Positions 12,101 through 23,801 of a stretch of DNA of 64,000 nucleotides are shown here, piece by piece. Source of the DNA: Ectocarpus siliculosus (taxonomy: Eukaryota; Sar; Phaeophyceae; Ectocarpales; Ectocarpaceae); NCBI GenBank assembly GCA_000310025.1, contig FN647938.1:629446-693445 (forward strand). Reading direction: 5' to 3'. Below the pieces are notes generated by a model. The model searched no databases. It was not told where the DNA came from and was given only the letters and a program-made list of their open reading frames with translations. Within the stretch, counting starts at the first letter, position 1. Each line of letters starts with the position of its first letter. The position numbers and the translations under genes were made by a program.

Positions 12101-14535
12101 ACATAGCCCTGAAGTTGCTGCGACGAAACGAAGTACTATTGATACATTTTTTCCGTCTACATGTACGTCGGTAATAGCAACAGCATATTTGCAGCAGCTA
12201 CGATGTAGCTGCACCCTCCTTGATGTGGGTCGCTTTGTATTGCAATCGTCGCTTCGCTTCCAAACAGTTTTGTGAAGATCTCTTCCAAGCACGCCCCAAT
12301 CCATGTGCTGCGTCCACGCTTGTCGGACGGCTGTTTCATTCGCAAATCGACCCTTCAGAATACTCGCCATATGCCCGCTGCATGCTGCGTTCCCATGCCA
12401 GGTGGTAGCGAGATTCGAGGGCGGGTGCCCGGGGGGATCGCGGCTAGGAGTGTTGTGCCGACCCACTTTGGTATGGCAGCCGAATCTAGAGGGATCGGGC
12501 GAGGGGGGCTACCTGTTCCTCGTCGACACCCAAGCGCAGGCGGTCACGCGGCAGATGAACCTGGGGGGTGGCAGTCTCGGGGCAAGTATGTAGGCACAAC
12601 GGAGTTTGGATGCATATTTCTGTGAGCGTGTTTGCTCCACTAACAGCATCGACCGTGCTACCCGACTGACCAACGAGGAAGGGAAGGGAAGGGAAGGGAA
12701 GGGAAGGGAAATGCCGGGAAACTGTCCTCTGTGTGTACATATGTAAGCGATTTCCGGAGAAGCTCGAGGGATCTCACGCACTCTTGACCGGCTTTTCGCA
12801 GCTCGATTGTTCCAGCACCAAGAGGCTGCCAGTGCCGAAGATGGCTGAGTTGAGAAGATCTCATACACTACTCGGTCGGGTTTCCGGAGCATCCCTCTTG
12901 GTGGTGTTGAGGAGCAGTCGAGCTTTGAAAGTCAATCCAGCAGATGTCCCGTCAATCCCACTTAGACGGTAATTGTTTCGCACGGCCGGGCCGGCGCTGA
13001 CGGGATGATCACAGAAAATGATCTACTAGTCCCGTTGGGGGTGAACCGAACACGCTATGTAGTCGATGTGTAATCGTGTTCTGAGCGCATCGAGACGAAA
13101 GCTAGGCGCGCCATCTCCCCCACCCGCTCACCCTAACTCCCTCCTCACGCGACCCCAACAGGGATTGACATTCCCGACCATGGAGCGCGGGGGGGCGGCG
13201 GTAAGCATGGCCCCACTCTCCTCCGAAGGGATGCCTTTCGGCTCCAGTGGCAGCGGCGAACTCTTCGCCGTCGGGTTCGCCGGGGGCACCGTCGCTGTTT
13301 TTGACGCCCGGTGCCACGAGGGGGGCGGGATGGTGGGTGGGTTCACTACGAGGCATCGGTGGCTGAAGCGGCTGCGAAGTGCCGGGCCATTGCTCATGAA
13401 CTCGTACGGGAGGTGAGGAAGAACGACAGGGAAAACTCGCGCGTGGGGGGGGGCGGGGGCGAGTAGAACTGACGCTTCGGTCTTGCTTTCGCCAAGGTAT
13501 TGGTCAAGATCTCGAGTCTCGAGTGCATGCTACTGGCAGACGCATCACCCTAATTCCTCCCTCTATAGCTGGGGTTGCTCTCTGCATGCGTGCCAGTGGT
13601 TGTGCTCACTCTCACTCACGGCTGTAGTGCGTAGGTCGACGTATGATTGCAGAGGTTGGCGGATATTCTTATCTCAGCCGGTGGCACTAGCTGAGGGCTT
13701 GGCCATCGTAGTACCGACGAGGCGTACAGCGAGTGCTGTGGTGTCGCCCAGCAAATAGGAACGTTTTTGTTGGGTGCTTGCTGCGACTGGGGCACGGTCG
13801 TCATATGCACTAGCGGCTGGCGTGTTTGCGCTGTCCTTGCCAATTGGCAACCCTCAATCCGCTTGCACCTCTCCCCGCACGTCCCTCATCCGCTGTTTTT
13901 GTCGCCTTAAACAGCCTTTGCTATTGCTGTGTCCAACCCGTTCCCTTCAAACAGCCATTAAATCTCCATCAAAACCCTGGTCGCGAACGTCTTTGTGCAG
14001 AACCAAGAACATCGAAACCTGGGACATGCGCAGGCTGCCGTCCCGGGCTACGCACGAGCCCCCCCCCGGCTTGCCGTCACCCCGCCTGCGCGCCCCGCCG
14101 TGCCTCGCCGACCTCGCGTGCCCGGCAAACTCGCCGGACTTTTGGGTGGAGCCGCACGGCCTCTGCGTGGCAGTGCACGGGGCTCCCAGACACAGCCAGC
14201 GTTTCGGCGCGAAGCATGCCTTCTGGCCTTGGCCTAGACAGACCGGCGGCGTGGCAACGGTCTCTACAGATCCCAACGCGCCCGCGTGCTCGGCAAGGGG
14301 TGATGGCGGAGGAGTTGAGATTCCTGGAAGGTGTGTCGTGGTTCCCGGCGTGGTGAACGACTCGGGCTACCGGATGTGTCTGTCGACCGGGGTCAAGTTT
14401 ACCGACACGCACATGGCCACGGTGCTCGACTCTTCTCGGGTGTTGGTCGATGAGATGGCGGTGATGCCGAGAGTCTCTCGCGGGTCCGGTGATCGCGAGG
14501 GGGCAGGCGTGACATCACTGTTTCTCGCTGCTTGA
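9134..14535 (+). CDS. F-box protein with WD40-type repeats (7 exons, 594 aa)
   Basis: Predicted substrate adaptor of an SCF ubiquitin ligase: the F-box would bind Skp1 and the WD40-like propeller a target. Exons: 9134-9265, 10090-10302, 11172-11519, 11856-11981, 12402-12581, 13162-13412, 14001-14535. All phases agree and the total is exactly 595 codons including TGA. The ATG is preceded by an in-frame TAA 12 nt upstream. Residues about 22-60 match an F-box (WLEFLPAEGVAMCCGVCAGL, then DRLWKDLCHRRW), split by intron 1 in phase 0. WD40-like strands include ARYSGDGERCFFGTVSGHIF in exon 3, AVGFAGGTVAVFDAR (about 369-383) and NIETWDMR at the start of exon 7. Exon 3 has a Ser/Gly-rich linker. Intron 5 requires a GC-AG donor (GGG|GCAAGT); alternatively a small exon is missed there. 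The propeller is divergent, so repeat number is unclear. It is convergent with the bestrophin gene. Confidence 0.8.
10441..10650. repeat. Imperfect direct duplication in intron 2 of the F-box gene
   Basis: Two diverged copies of about 98 bp lie head to tail, starting near 10463 and 10561. Shared words include TGTCGAGGG, CACTCTTG, AAGCGACCATGCACA and AATCCAG. No coding function is apparent. Confidence 0.6.
12676..12710. repeat. (GGGAA)n microsatellite
   Basis: About six uninterrupted GGGAA pentamers in intron 5 of the F-box gene. Confidence 0.9.
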
Positions 14536-16078
14536 GTTGAAGTCTGGAGCGACAGCAATGCGGAGAAGATGTAATTGTGTTCAAGTGTTTCGCTGCGTTC
14601 ATGTATGGCCAACCCAGACGTCACTTTCGTTTGGAGGTTCTTTCAATGTGCTGTATCTTTTTGCCGATGGTATCATACACACCGACATGAAAATATTTGG
14701 GATTCATGTTGCTCGTTCTTTCTCCCGACTATCCAGCAGGATACTGTATTTTTGTTTGGGTGTCCTGCGCGGTCGTATAATACTACCGTCCTCTATCCAT
14801 GGACAATCGCACACATACCACATTTTTTCGTTTCAAACGATATCTCTTCCCTCGGTGACAGCATGACCAACAACACCAAGGCGCCGCATGCTACCACCAC
14901 GAACGTAACAACACATGAGATCAATCACAACACACGAAATCGCACCCGTTATTCCTCGATACACGATTCTCAATACCAGATGCGCGAAAGACAAGTACCA
15001 CGATGCCCACAACACCGCGTTCAACATGCGCCTGAACAGAGATGCACCTCGACAAATCGCGCTTACGGCGTAAACCGAGGTTTTGACAAGAACACCCCGT
15101 ACGGAAGACTCACCTTAACTATTGCCCACGGTCTTTCTATGAAAACGACACAAATAAAACGAGTACAGTAGTCTACTTGCAACGACACCACCCTCTCCAA
15201 AGGCGCTAAGTAGTCCTAAAGAAAATGCCGATAAGCAGACCGATTGGTTCGAAACCCTGTCCCTGCTACATCCGTCGTCCGTATTTCGGTGGTTCCCCTC
15301 CCCCCTTCAAACGCAGGGTTTAGGTCATCCTTAGTGTTATGCGAGGTGCCTTGTTGGAAAAAGGTAAAGTTATCAACTCCATTATCGCCGACCGAATGTA
15401 AGGAGAAACATTTGGCACACGGAATGCCTCCCCCCAACCCCCCCCCCAAGAGCTCGATTCCGCTGCCTGCTTTCGTCCTGGTGCTTGTGGGCCGCATTTC
15501 CTACTCTGAAGGGGGCCAGAGCAGCCCTGCACCAGCGGCAAAGATTGTCTTTACAGACAACGCGTCACGGCTTACGTACATGCTAGCGAGAGGCTGGGTC
15601 TTAGCGGGAAGGGTTGGCCTTCAACAACCACGGCGAATCCCCACCCGCTACTTTCGCTACCCCTCCCCGCTCGTTCGACGCTGGTTGCAGCAGGGAGACA
15701 TCCCATTGCCGGGTACGAGGAAGCTCGATACATTCCGATCTCGCACTCGCGAAAAACGCACAAGTTCGCGCACATTTCACACCAAATACATATTCAACCG
15801 CAAATCAAACCCGTTTCATTATACGACAACAGCATGTACGGCGGCTACGATTCATCGCGTGGGAAAGCACTACTGAGGTTACCCCCCCCCCCCTCTTACC
15901 TATCTGTGACAGACTTGAGAGTTCAAGCGGCTTAGCATTCAAGCATCCCGCGTTTTGGGATTTAGGCAACCAAGACGCCCGAAATCGTGGGTACATACGA
16001 CTATATGAGAACAAATTAAACGGAAAAAACGCCGCACGTCTCAAATTTCAACCCTCACCAACCAATGGCACGACCCAG
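14536..16078. other. Intergenic spacer between convergent genes
   Basis: The spacer lies between the stop of the F-box/WD40 gene and the stop of the bestrophin-like gene, so it should hold both 3' UTRs and polyadenylation sites. Open frames cross 14575-15171 and 15244-15876 but show no splice logic or known motif. Nothing else is supported. Confidence 0.5.
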
Positions 16079-19000
16079 CTAGAACCACCTAGGCTCCGGG
16101 AACTCACTCACTGCTTCTGAGGGCGCCATCTTATCCCCCGACGCCGCCCCCTCCTCCATGTCGACCATGGGAGGTTTTCCTCTGCCCGGACGAGGCTTGC
16201 CTCTTCGCACCGGCAACGGGCCCTCCTTCAGCTGCTGGTTCTTGATCGAGAGGTTCCTGGCCATCAAGCCCGCCACCGCCGAAGAAACGGACACCCCGAC
16301 GTCCCCGCCGCCCTCCGACTGCGGGGAGGGCCATCGCCCAGAACTTCCCGGAGAAGGGTCCCGATTTGAATCTGCGACTTGTCCGACAGGCGTAGACGTG
16401 TCCCTGCACGTCGAGGCAGCCCGCGTCGAGTTGTGCCAAGGCCTCTCGACGGTTTCGATGGGCCCGTCATCTTCAGGCTCGTGGCAAGACTCCGAGACGA
16501 TCGCGAATTGCGCCGCGTTCTTGCCGACGCTCTGGTAAAAGGATGATTGCCGCTCGGGCACCATCCCCGCCACCGGTGTCTGGCTCTGCCGAGAGGGTGG
16601 ACTCTGCCCGCCCCCACGGGACGCGGCGGCGTCTACGGCGTGGCCTAACGCCTCATCTTGGGAAACCGAAGCACTGGTCGGCGTCGGACCAGAAGGCTGG
16701 GGAAGGGAGGTCGACGCAGCTCCGGTAACGGAAATCTGGTGACCAGACGCCGCGGTGGTCGGTGGTCGCGGCATGCGGGGAGTCAGGCTTCCTCCCCTGT
16801 CGAACGAGACCTCACCCTTTTTTTCGAAGCTAGCGCCGCCTCGTGAAACCGTCGGCGAGACGCCGAGCGCGCTCGTGCTGTCCTTTTCACTCGAAAGAAC
16901 GGGCGTGGTGTCCCACCCCAATGTAGTGCTTATGAACTTAGCGCCACCGTCACTGCCGCCGCCGCCGCCGCCACCGCCTGCTACAGCTCCATCGCCCATC
17001 TTCTCCACGGCTGCTCCGGGATCAGGCTCACTACCGTCACCGGGCGGTCGTCGAGGCTTGCTGTTCGTGGCACCGCCACCGTCAAGCGTGAGGTCCGCAC
17101 CATTCTTACTTCCTAGGTAGAAGGCCGCGCGGCACTGCGCGGCGATTTCGGCAACAAACTGGTGTTGGCGTCCGGGTAGGATTGATTGGGTCCAGCGAGG
17201 GCACGCGCAGGGTGATGTAGTTGAGCGTCAGTATAGGCAGAACGCCGGGAAGCTTAGTAGAAGACCATGGGAAAAGAAGCGAGTAACCAACAGCCACCGA
17301 CCGTGATACGGCCGGAAAGGATTGTCACCGCCGTGTAGCGATGCTCTGCTGGTGTAGGTGTATTATTTTGCAGTCAGCATCGAAGCTGAGCGATCGACTC
17401 TAGGCTCCTCTCGGGCTGCCTTACTTCGTGTGTCGCTGCGACAAAGGCTGCTTGACTCGTCGAGGGCCGTGCAACTGGGTCATGGAAATCCTATTCGACC
17501 CTTGTTCTGGGTGAAGCTTATTTTTGCACCAAATAAGCTACTGCCCGGTCAGAGAAGCGGCAGAGGAGGTAGAATGGTTCATGATGTGACGGCAACAAAA
17601 CCAGCCCAAACAAAGACAACAACAACAACAAAGCCAAAATCATTATCACCACCACCACCAACAACAACAACAACAACAAGTTCGGAGCAAGCAAGCTCTC
17701 ATAGTTCAACGTCGGCACACACACCCGGTCTAGCTGTAGATCAGATTCGTCGCGCCCGAAGGGGTCTTCCAGATGGTCCGCAGCGATCTGCAGTCCCAGC
17801 ATCAAGTAGGCCGTCACCAGCACTGCATGGTACGAGAGAGGAGGTGGCGTGGAGCCTTTGGCACTTGATTGGTCGGGCAGAATGATAAAGGTTGTGACGA
17901 ACATCATGCAAAACACGTGGCGGTGACTTGGATCACGCGGAGCCCGTGTGTCGACCCCCCCACCGCTATCGCTGTGCCCGACTACCACTCACTCTCAAGG
18001 ACGACGAAATAGCCAAGAGTGTCGTACGAAATCACCGGGAGCACCAGCAGGTAGAGCAAGGTGAACATGTGGAGCATCACCCTGAAACAGTCCGGCTGGG
18101 GCGTGTTGCGGACCCGCTCCATGTCGGCGAACTGCACCGACAGCTGCGACACGGGTACATCGATCCCACGGGCAACCGCCTGCGTCCCGAATGCCTGCGG
18201 GCTGTCAGCCAGCCCCTTCTTAATGCACTGCCTCATTACTTCCGTGCAGTAGTAAGGCATCACCAGAGGCGGCAGGTTGTTGATCAGCTCGACCTGCGCT
18301 TGCCGGGGGGGGACACGGGGGGGTAGAGGAAGGATCGTGAGGAAAGCAGAGCTCTGTCCGGTTCTTCTCCTTCCTCTCGCGCTCCTCACCCACAACGCGT
18401 AAGCCGTGCATTTTCTACAAGATCATCACGAGCGTCATCCCTGCCCGAGCTCGAAACGCCTGCGAGAGAACCTGGACACGCCGGAGCGCCTTGGATCTGA
18501 CGGCAGAAGCTATCTTCCAGCCGCGCGCTGCCCCACGAAACTCGACTAGCCACGCGTTGGAGGGGTACACACGACGCGAATGCGCCCACCGACAACGAGA
18601 TGACACGCATCCTGTCTGTATGAGAAGACACACCAACCCCCCCACTGCCAGTATTCATGTATGGCGAGTGCCGATTTTGGGCGAAAGCACCAATCCATGC
18701 CTCCACCCCTGAACCACCTACATAAGGGCTCACGCCAGTAGAAAGCTTACCCCAGCATTATGACGATAATAAAGCAACAGCAATAACAACAACAACAACA
18801 ACAACAACATCAACACAAACAACAACAACAACAGCAACAACAACACAAATTCCAGCATCTTCGTGGCCATATTAGTGTACGCATCTTACCTCAGCTGCAT
18901 CAATGACCCCTTCCATTTCGTCGGCAAAGAGTTGCTCCCGCCTCAGTATTTGCTTCACAACGTAGGCAAACGTTACCGAGATGTTCATGATGCGCCGGGC

Positions 19001-20021
19001 AAGCTGCGTGTCGTCAATCCATACCGCCGCCTGTTGTGTCAACTCCACGCACGACCTTTCGCCCCAACCGCACACCCATCGCAGGCGATTTCAAGCAAGA
19101 CGAAATATCATGAAATCAGAAATGCCTCGGGGTGACGGTATAGGTTGGCTTCTTGTTCCAAACCTCTCAGTCAACACGCTGAAACTGTCGAAACAGTCGT
19201 ACATCAGTTACCACATGCCTACAATACATCTGTCTGCCGTCGCCCGCGGCACACGTCCCACCACACCCTTGAACAGGGAACACCCTCCCCCAGCCAGCGA
19301 ACTTTACGAACGCGACCTCTCACCAGTGCATCTTGCCCCACAATATTCTTCCCTCCCACCAGCGGTTGTACGATTGATTTGTTCTGAACACGATCAGGAA
19401 GGACAGGATTGTTTGCAGACTTCGTCCGGTGTTCGAACTAAGGTGGAGCCCTGCGTCTAGCACCCTCTCGTCATTCAGGGTCGCCACCAGCGCTGACGAC
19501 AGCAGCAGCATCGTCATCTAGGTAGATTTTGGAGCGTTCGCGTGTGCGTGCAGGCGGGTCGGAGGGCCTCTTTCAGCACGCGACAACGGATACAAGCAGT
19601 TGAGAATAATTCGTTTCCCAATAAGAACGAAAAATCCGCTCTATCCGTGCCGATGCTGATGAGTGCTGATTGCACATGCATGTTATGGCGGGTCCCCTGT
19701 GTGCGTTTCTGCGTATTTCGGATTGGTCCTGGTCGACGTTTATATTACTTTTCACCACTTATAACGCCTTGTCGCGGTGCACTTTCGCGGCAGGACGAAA
19801 GGGGCCAGTAAGTACGATGACCGCACATTGTCAAGCAAATCTAATGCGACACCACAGGTCTCCGTCTACGGCGTAATCAATGGCAACGGATAGATTCCAC
19901 TGCTATAATATACCTGAGCGAACGGGTGTGGCGTAGACCGCCAGAAGACGGCGAAGAAATCGTGAAGCTGCCGTGCGTGGCTAGCGCTCTCCACCCGGAA
20001 GGAACCCTGGCCGCCGGACAT
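16079..20021 (-). CDS. Bestrophin-like anion channel (6 exons, 648 aa)
   Basis: Predicted membrane chloride or bicarbonate channel of the bestrophin/RFP-TM (UPF0187) family, which in algae and plants includes thylakoid proteins; location here is unknown. Exons in transcript order: 20021-19914, 19517-19324, 19055-18890, 18293-17993, 17822-17725, 17158-16079. Phases agree at every junction and the sum is 649 codons. Family hallmarks: VFRTNQSYNRWWEGRILWG (residues about 79-97), a hydrophobic stretch MLHMFTLLYLLVLPVISYDT in exon 4, and LEDPFGRDESDLQLDR (274-289), the conserved cytoplasmic signature. Exon 5 opens with the hydrophobic LVTAYLMLGLQIAA. The last exon encodes 359 residues, mostly a low-complexity, Ser/Pro/Gly-rich tail, far beyond the roughly 300-residue core of compact homologues. 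The first exon (36 aa) fits by phase but has no signature, so the N-terminus is less certain. Confidence 0.88.
17613..17680. repeat. (CAA)n/(CCA)n microsatellite
   Basis: CAA and CCA triplets in the intron between exons 5 and 6 of the bestrophin-like gene. Translation of the tract on the minus strand gives a spurious Leu/Val run. Confidence 0.85.
18775..18848. repeat. (CAA)n microsatellite
   Basis: An almost pure CAA tract with scattered variants in the intron between exons 3 and 4 of the bestrophin-like gene. Confidence 0.85.
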
Positions 20022-20956
20022 CGTGGATATGATCTGCTGCCGCTTACTTGTCGGGCGGCGGCTCCGGCTCCGTTCCGGCTGTCGCCACATCATGAACAAT
20101 GCCGACTCCTGTTAGTCATTATGTCGAGTTTGCCGGGAGGAAGTAGTGAACGAGTTTGAGGCTGACACACGATCAATCCGACTACGAACAGACATTGGTA
20201 TGAGTTCGTATCGATGTCTTGCCCTTCCTTTCGCCAACAACATTATCGAGGTGCACGCAATGTATACAATGGAACATGCTTACGATCTACCCAGAGAGAC
20301 GTGCAAACAAAGGCATCATTACGAAGTACTTCCCCGGCAGCAAGGGCGGGTGGAATACTTTTTCGTTCTCATACAATATGGACAATCTTGTTGCTACAGC
20401 GGTGACGTTTCTCGTGTTTAACTGTTTCGTAAAGACCTTCTAGCCCAGCACCCTGGCATGGCGTGGTGGGGTGGTCCGTCGATAATTCCCGGCTTCGTTG
20501 GAGGCGAATAAAGGCTCTTCGGCCTCGTACATATTTGCTGCGGCTGTGTAGTCTAGGAGTACACATGCCCTCCCCCATCTTTTTACTACGAAATGTCGTG
20601 GCAATTCCCTGCTGGATCAGTCGAACGTTGCAACAACCAGAACAAGCTCCTCCTTCAATTCAGTCCGTGGATACTGGGCTCAGCTTCTGAGCGTGGGAGA
20701 TTGCGCCGGGATGCACTCGTGGGTATTTCTCCCCGAATCTTCATTTTTCTACTCTTGGTTTGGACTGACAGCAGTCTTGCCATTGTTGTTTTATTTTCGT
20801 GACAATCGGAATCATTTTTCGAAGTGATGAGGCTCGGAGGGTATGGGAGGAGAGGTTCTGGAAATATGTGGGCCAAGGGGAGGACGTTTTGTTGAAGGCG
20901 ACACAACAATACTTAGCGGACAACGGCATCAAGTACTGTCAGAGCGTGCGATGGTA

Positions 20957-21249
20957 CCGGGTCAAACACAAGCAGACTCGAAAGACTAATCTGCAGTGCT
21001 GGTATGTATGTAGAAGTATGCGAGATCTGGGGAGAACTATTGTATGTATGTACGTACAGGATGCCAAGGCTATCGTGGAAAAGCGATCCATTCATTCAAC
21101 CGGGTCAAGCTCAAGCAGACTCGAAAGACTAATCTGCAATGCTGGTATGTATGTAGAAGTATGCGAGATCTGGGGAGAACTATTGTATTTTTTATGTACG
21201 TACGTACAGGATGCCAACGCTATCGTGGAAAAGCGATCCACTCTTTCAA
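20957..21249. repeat. Tandem duplication, 143 and 150 bp
   Basis: Copy 1 is 20957-21099 and copy 2 is 21100-21249, both starting CCGGGTCAA. They are nearly identical apart from a few substitutions and a small insertion in a TATGTACGTACG-rich stretch of copy 2. The reading frame changes between copies, so the duplication does not look like a protein repeat. Confidence 0.9.
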
Positions 21250-22146
21250 TAATAGAAGAACCTCTCGCGTTCGCAGCCCAGAGGGATCCTTGCGTGTGTC
21301 CCCGCATCAGAGCTCTTCGGTTAGAGACACAAGGCCGTAAAGGGTGGGTGCTGTAGGTGGACGGCCGCGCAGTGCAAGGGAGGAGTGAAACCCTAAGGAA
21401 ACCCGCTGCAAAAAGTGTACCCCGTGAAATTGAACCCTCCCCTTTGTAAACACACACCGCAGCCACGGGCTTTCTGAGCTGAGCGATTTAAACACGATCG
21501 ACCTTTAAGACCCGCAATATGAAAGCACACCAGCGAGGCCGCTCCGATGTCGTGCAGGCGGAGCCTAAACGACTTGACCATCGCAGGATTCCACTGGCGG
21601 AGATATCCGCGTACAGAGTCTATGAGTCTAAATCGCTTCTCTCTACAACAGCTGGGCTGCCACCACGATTTTCAAAAATCCTTAGATAAGCGTTTCCCTC
21701 TCTCGACAGTCGCTACCCGATAGCCGTCTGACCTCTTCCTTGGTGACGTACCCTCGCCTCGGGGGGAGGCTCTTCCCTCTCTCTGCCCGCGGCGCTCTTG
21801 TGAGATGAAGGTTGGATGATGTGAGAGTCATACTTGTAGCATAAACAGAGACGGGGAGATAAAGATCCGCTGCAGCGGGGAGTCCCCTTTTTTTTTTCCC
21901 CACAGTCCCGCTCACGATAAGAGGAGGAGTGTGCAAGGAGTGCACATCGAGACGAACTGGGGCAGAACTACGGGTAATAGGGACGAACTACGAGGAGATT
22001 TCTGCACAACCAGCCATTCACCTTCGATGCATCATGGGCAAGCACTACACTTACTGGAACACCTTGATAAGATCGTGACAGGACATGTTCGTCTAGACTA
22101 TGTACTGTTTTTTTTTTTTTTTTGCAGTCTCTGCGCGCTGCGGCAG

Positions 22147-22265
22147 CTGGAGGAGTACTACCAGAGTCACACGTGCACAAGTGACTAAATGGCCGAGACA
22201 CCAAGTCTGCACGGCACCTCTGGAGGAGTGTTCTACCAGAGCCACGCGTGAGTAAATAGTCGAGG
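22147..22265. repeat. Imperfect tandem duplication, about 73-bp period
   Basis: CTGGAGGAG...CTACCAGAG then a CAC/CGTG phrase and ...AAAT-GCCGAG occur at 22147-22199 and again at about 22219-22265 with substitutions and a short deletion. No function is evident. Confidence 0.55.
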
Positions 22266-22527
22266 AATACGTTTTGATCAAATCCTCTCCGCTTCAGTTT
22301 GGCCAGATCGTCTTGACTGTTAGCTCGAAAACACGCCAAGAAGGACATTGCACACCAACTTGCACAAACCTCTCCTGTTGCGGGGTGTAAGAGTTGGTGC
22401 ACCCAACACGCGGTGACAATTTCACAATCCGGCCACATTTTCAACGCGTGCATGTCCTACCATAAGCAAGCTCCTCACACGACCTCCCACGACCGGCGAT
22501 CTGCCACACTATTGACAAAATGCGCCG

Positions 22528-23381
22528 CTTCCATGGAAGTATAAATCAGCTTCCATGTCCATTTCCATGGAAGCTACCACACGTTTCGCGCGAAACGACA
22601 CTTCCATGGAACAAAAGACATGAAATAAATATGGATGTGCCACTTCCACCGAAGTTCCACGGAAGTCCCATGGAAACCCCATGGAAGTGGAATAGCTTTC
22701 ATGGAAGTCGAACCTCAGGCTTCCATGGAAGCTATTCAAAACAGGTTTAGGGCAGCTTCCATGGAAGTATTCAGCCTCGGGTTCGCTTCCACGGTCTTAT
22801 CGGGGTTAGGGTTGGGGTTGTTAGAGTAGGGAAGCTGTGTATCCCCAGCGCTTCCGTGGTGTTGCGTTGGGTTTAGGGTTAGGGTTCGGGTTAGGGTAGG
22901 GAAGCTGGCATGACCACATGTTCAGACGCTTTGGCGGAAGTTGCTTTCATGGAATATTCGGTTCTTCCACGGAAGTCGGTTTCGACCTCTGTCACCACTT
23001 CCATGGAAGTTGCTTTCATGGGAGTTTTCGTGCTTCCATGGGACTACTGTACGAGAGACTCTCACGCGACGAGCTTCCATGAAAGTAGTACTTCCATGGA
23101 ATCTAGTCGCGCTTCCGTGCAAGTCCGAAATGCAACTTCTAAGGAAGCAAAGGGCGGTTCCGTGGAAGCGGATTAACTTCCATGGAAGTTGTTTACCGCT
23201 CCCGTGGAAGCATCGTGGAAGATGGAAACCGAAAAAGATTCCATGGAAGCAATCTAATTGACTTCCATGGAGTAACAGTGACTTCCATGGAAAGGGTAAC
23301 CACTTCCACGGAAGCAGTGAAACAGTTCCATCAAAGCAGTGAACCATTTCCATGGAAGAAAATGTCGACGTCCATGGAAGC
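22528..23381. repeat. Array of CTTCCATGGAAG palindromes
   Basis: Roughly 30 exact or one- to three-mismatch copies of the 12-bp palindrome CTTCCATGGAAG (an NcoI site at the centre) lie in about 850 bp, spaced irregularly at 10-60 bp. Frequent variants are CTTCCACGGAAG, CTTCCGTGGAAG and TTTCATGGAAG. The sequence between motifs is not itself repeated, unlike a satellite. Open frames crossing it read as FHGS/PWK/MEV phrases on both strands because of the motif; I do not regard these as genes. The array lies just downstream (3') of the Kir gene. A second array is at 59671-60306. Confidence 0.9.
22803..22901 (+). repeat. Interstitial telomere-like (TTAGGG) repeats
   Basis: Two patches, 22803-22831 and 22869-22901, consist of variant TTAGGG units (GGGTTAGGGTT, GGGTTTAGGG, GGGTTCGGG). 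They sit inside the CTTCCATGGAAG array, separated by two diverged copies of the palindrome. TTAGGG-type telomeres are reported for brown algae. Confidence 0.7.
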
Positions 23382-23801
23382 GTATGTCATTTTTTCAAAT
23401 TTTGTAGGTTATTTACCCACAACCGGGCATCTCTGAGCACCCCTCCCTGTTTCGTCCGTTGACCTGGGCTGTGGCGTGATGTTGGTCGTGTTGTGTTGTT
23501 GAAGGTAGCATGCGCCGCGTGAAGCGCCTTTGGTGTACTGCTGCTGCTCTTCGTGGTTGATACGCAGCCCTGCGTTTGTTTGCTGATTGTTTGCGCACGC
23601 CGGCTGAACACGGAACTCGCTGCTCTGCGTCGCGGCGTCGGCCGTGGCTCCTTTTATTAACGCTAACGGGGGCCGCAGATTGTGCCGATACTTCACACGA
23701 AGTGCGTGTCGTGTCTGTTGCCTTGCTACTACCGCCGTAACACAAAGAACAAAACATCGAGCTGGCAAGGACAAGTCCTACAGCAGTAGGTCGTCTTGTT
23801 G

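Larger units (their letters stand above)
20022..22527. other. Spacer upstream of the bestrophin-like gene
   Basis: It should contain the bestrophin promoter on the minus strand. An open plus-strand stretch at about 20799-20950 (start MTIGIIFRSDEARRVWEERF) runs into the tandem duplication at 20957 and could be a first exon, but no partner exon was found. A 161-codon minus-strand frame at 21968-22453 crosses a poly-T tract and has no motif. No gene is supported. Confidence 0.4.

Noticed and set aside
18386-18733. Extra exon in the bestrophin gene
   Set aside because: No frame links both neighbours without a stop, and exons 3 and 4 join directly in phase 0 to give the expected helix.
21968-22453. 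161-codon minus-strand frame starting with ATG
   Set aside because: It crosses a poly-T tract and a tandem duplication, with no motif and no partner exon.
22509-23353. Frames of up to 143 codons reading FHGS / PWK / MEV repeats
   Set aside because: Produced by translating the CTTCCATGGAAG palindrome in every frame; no splice structure.
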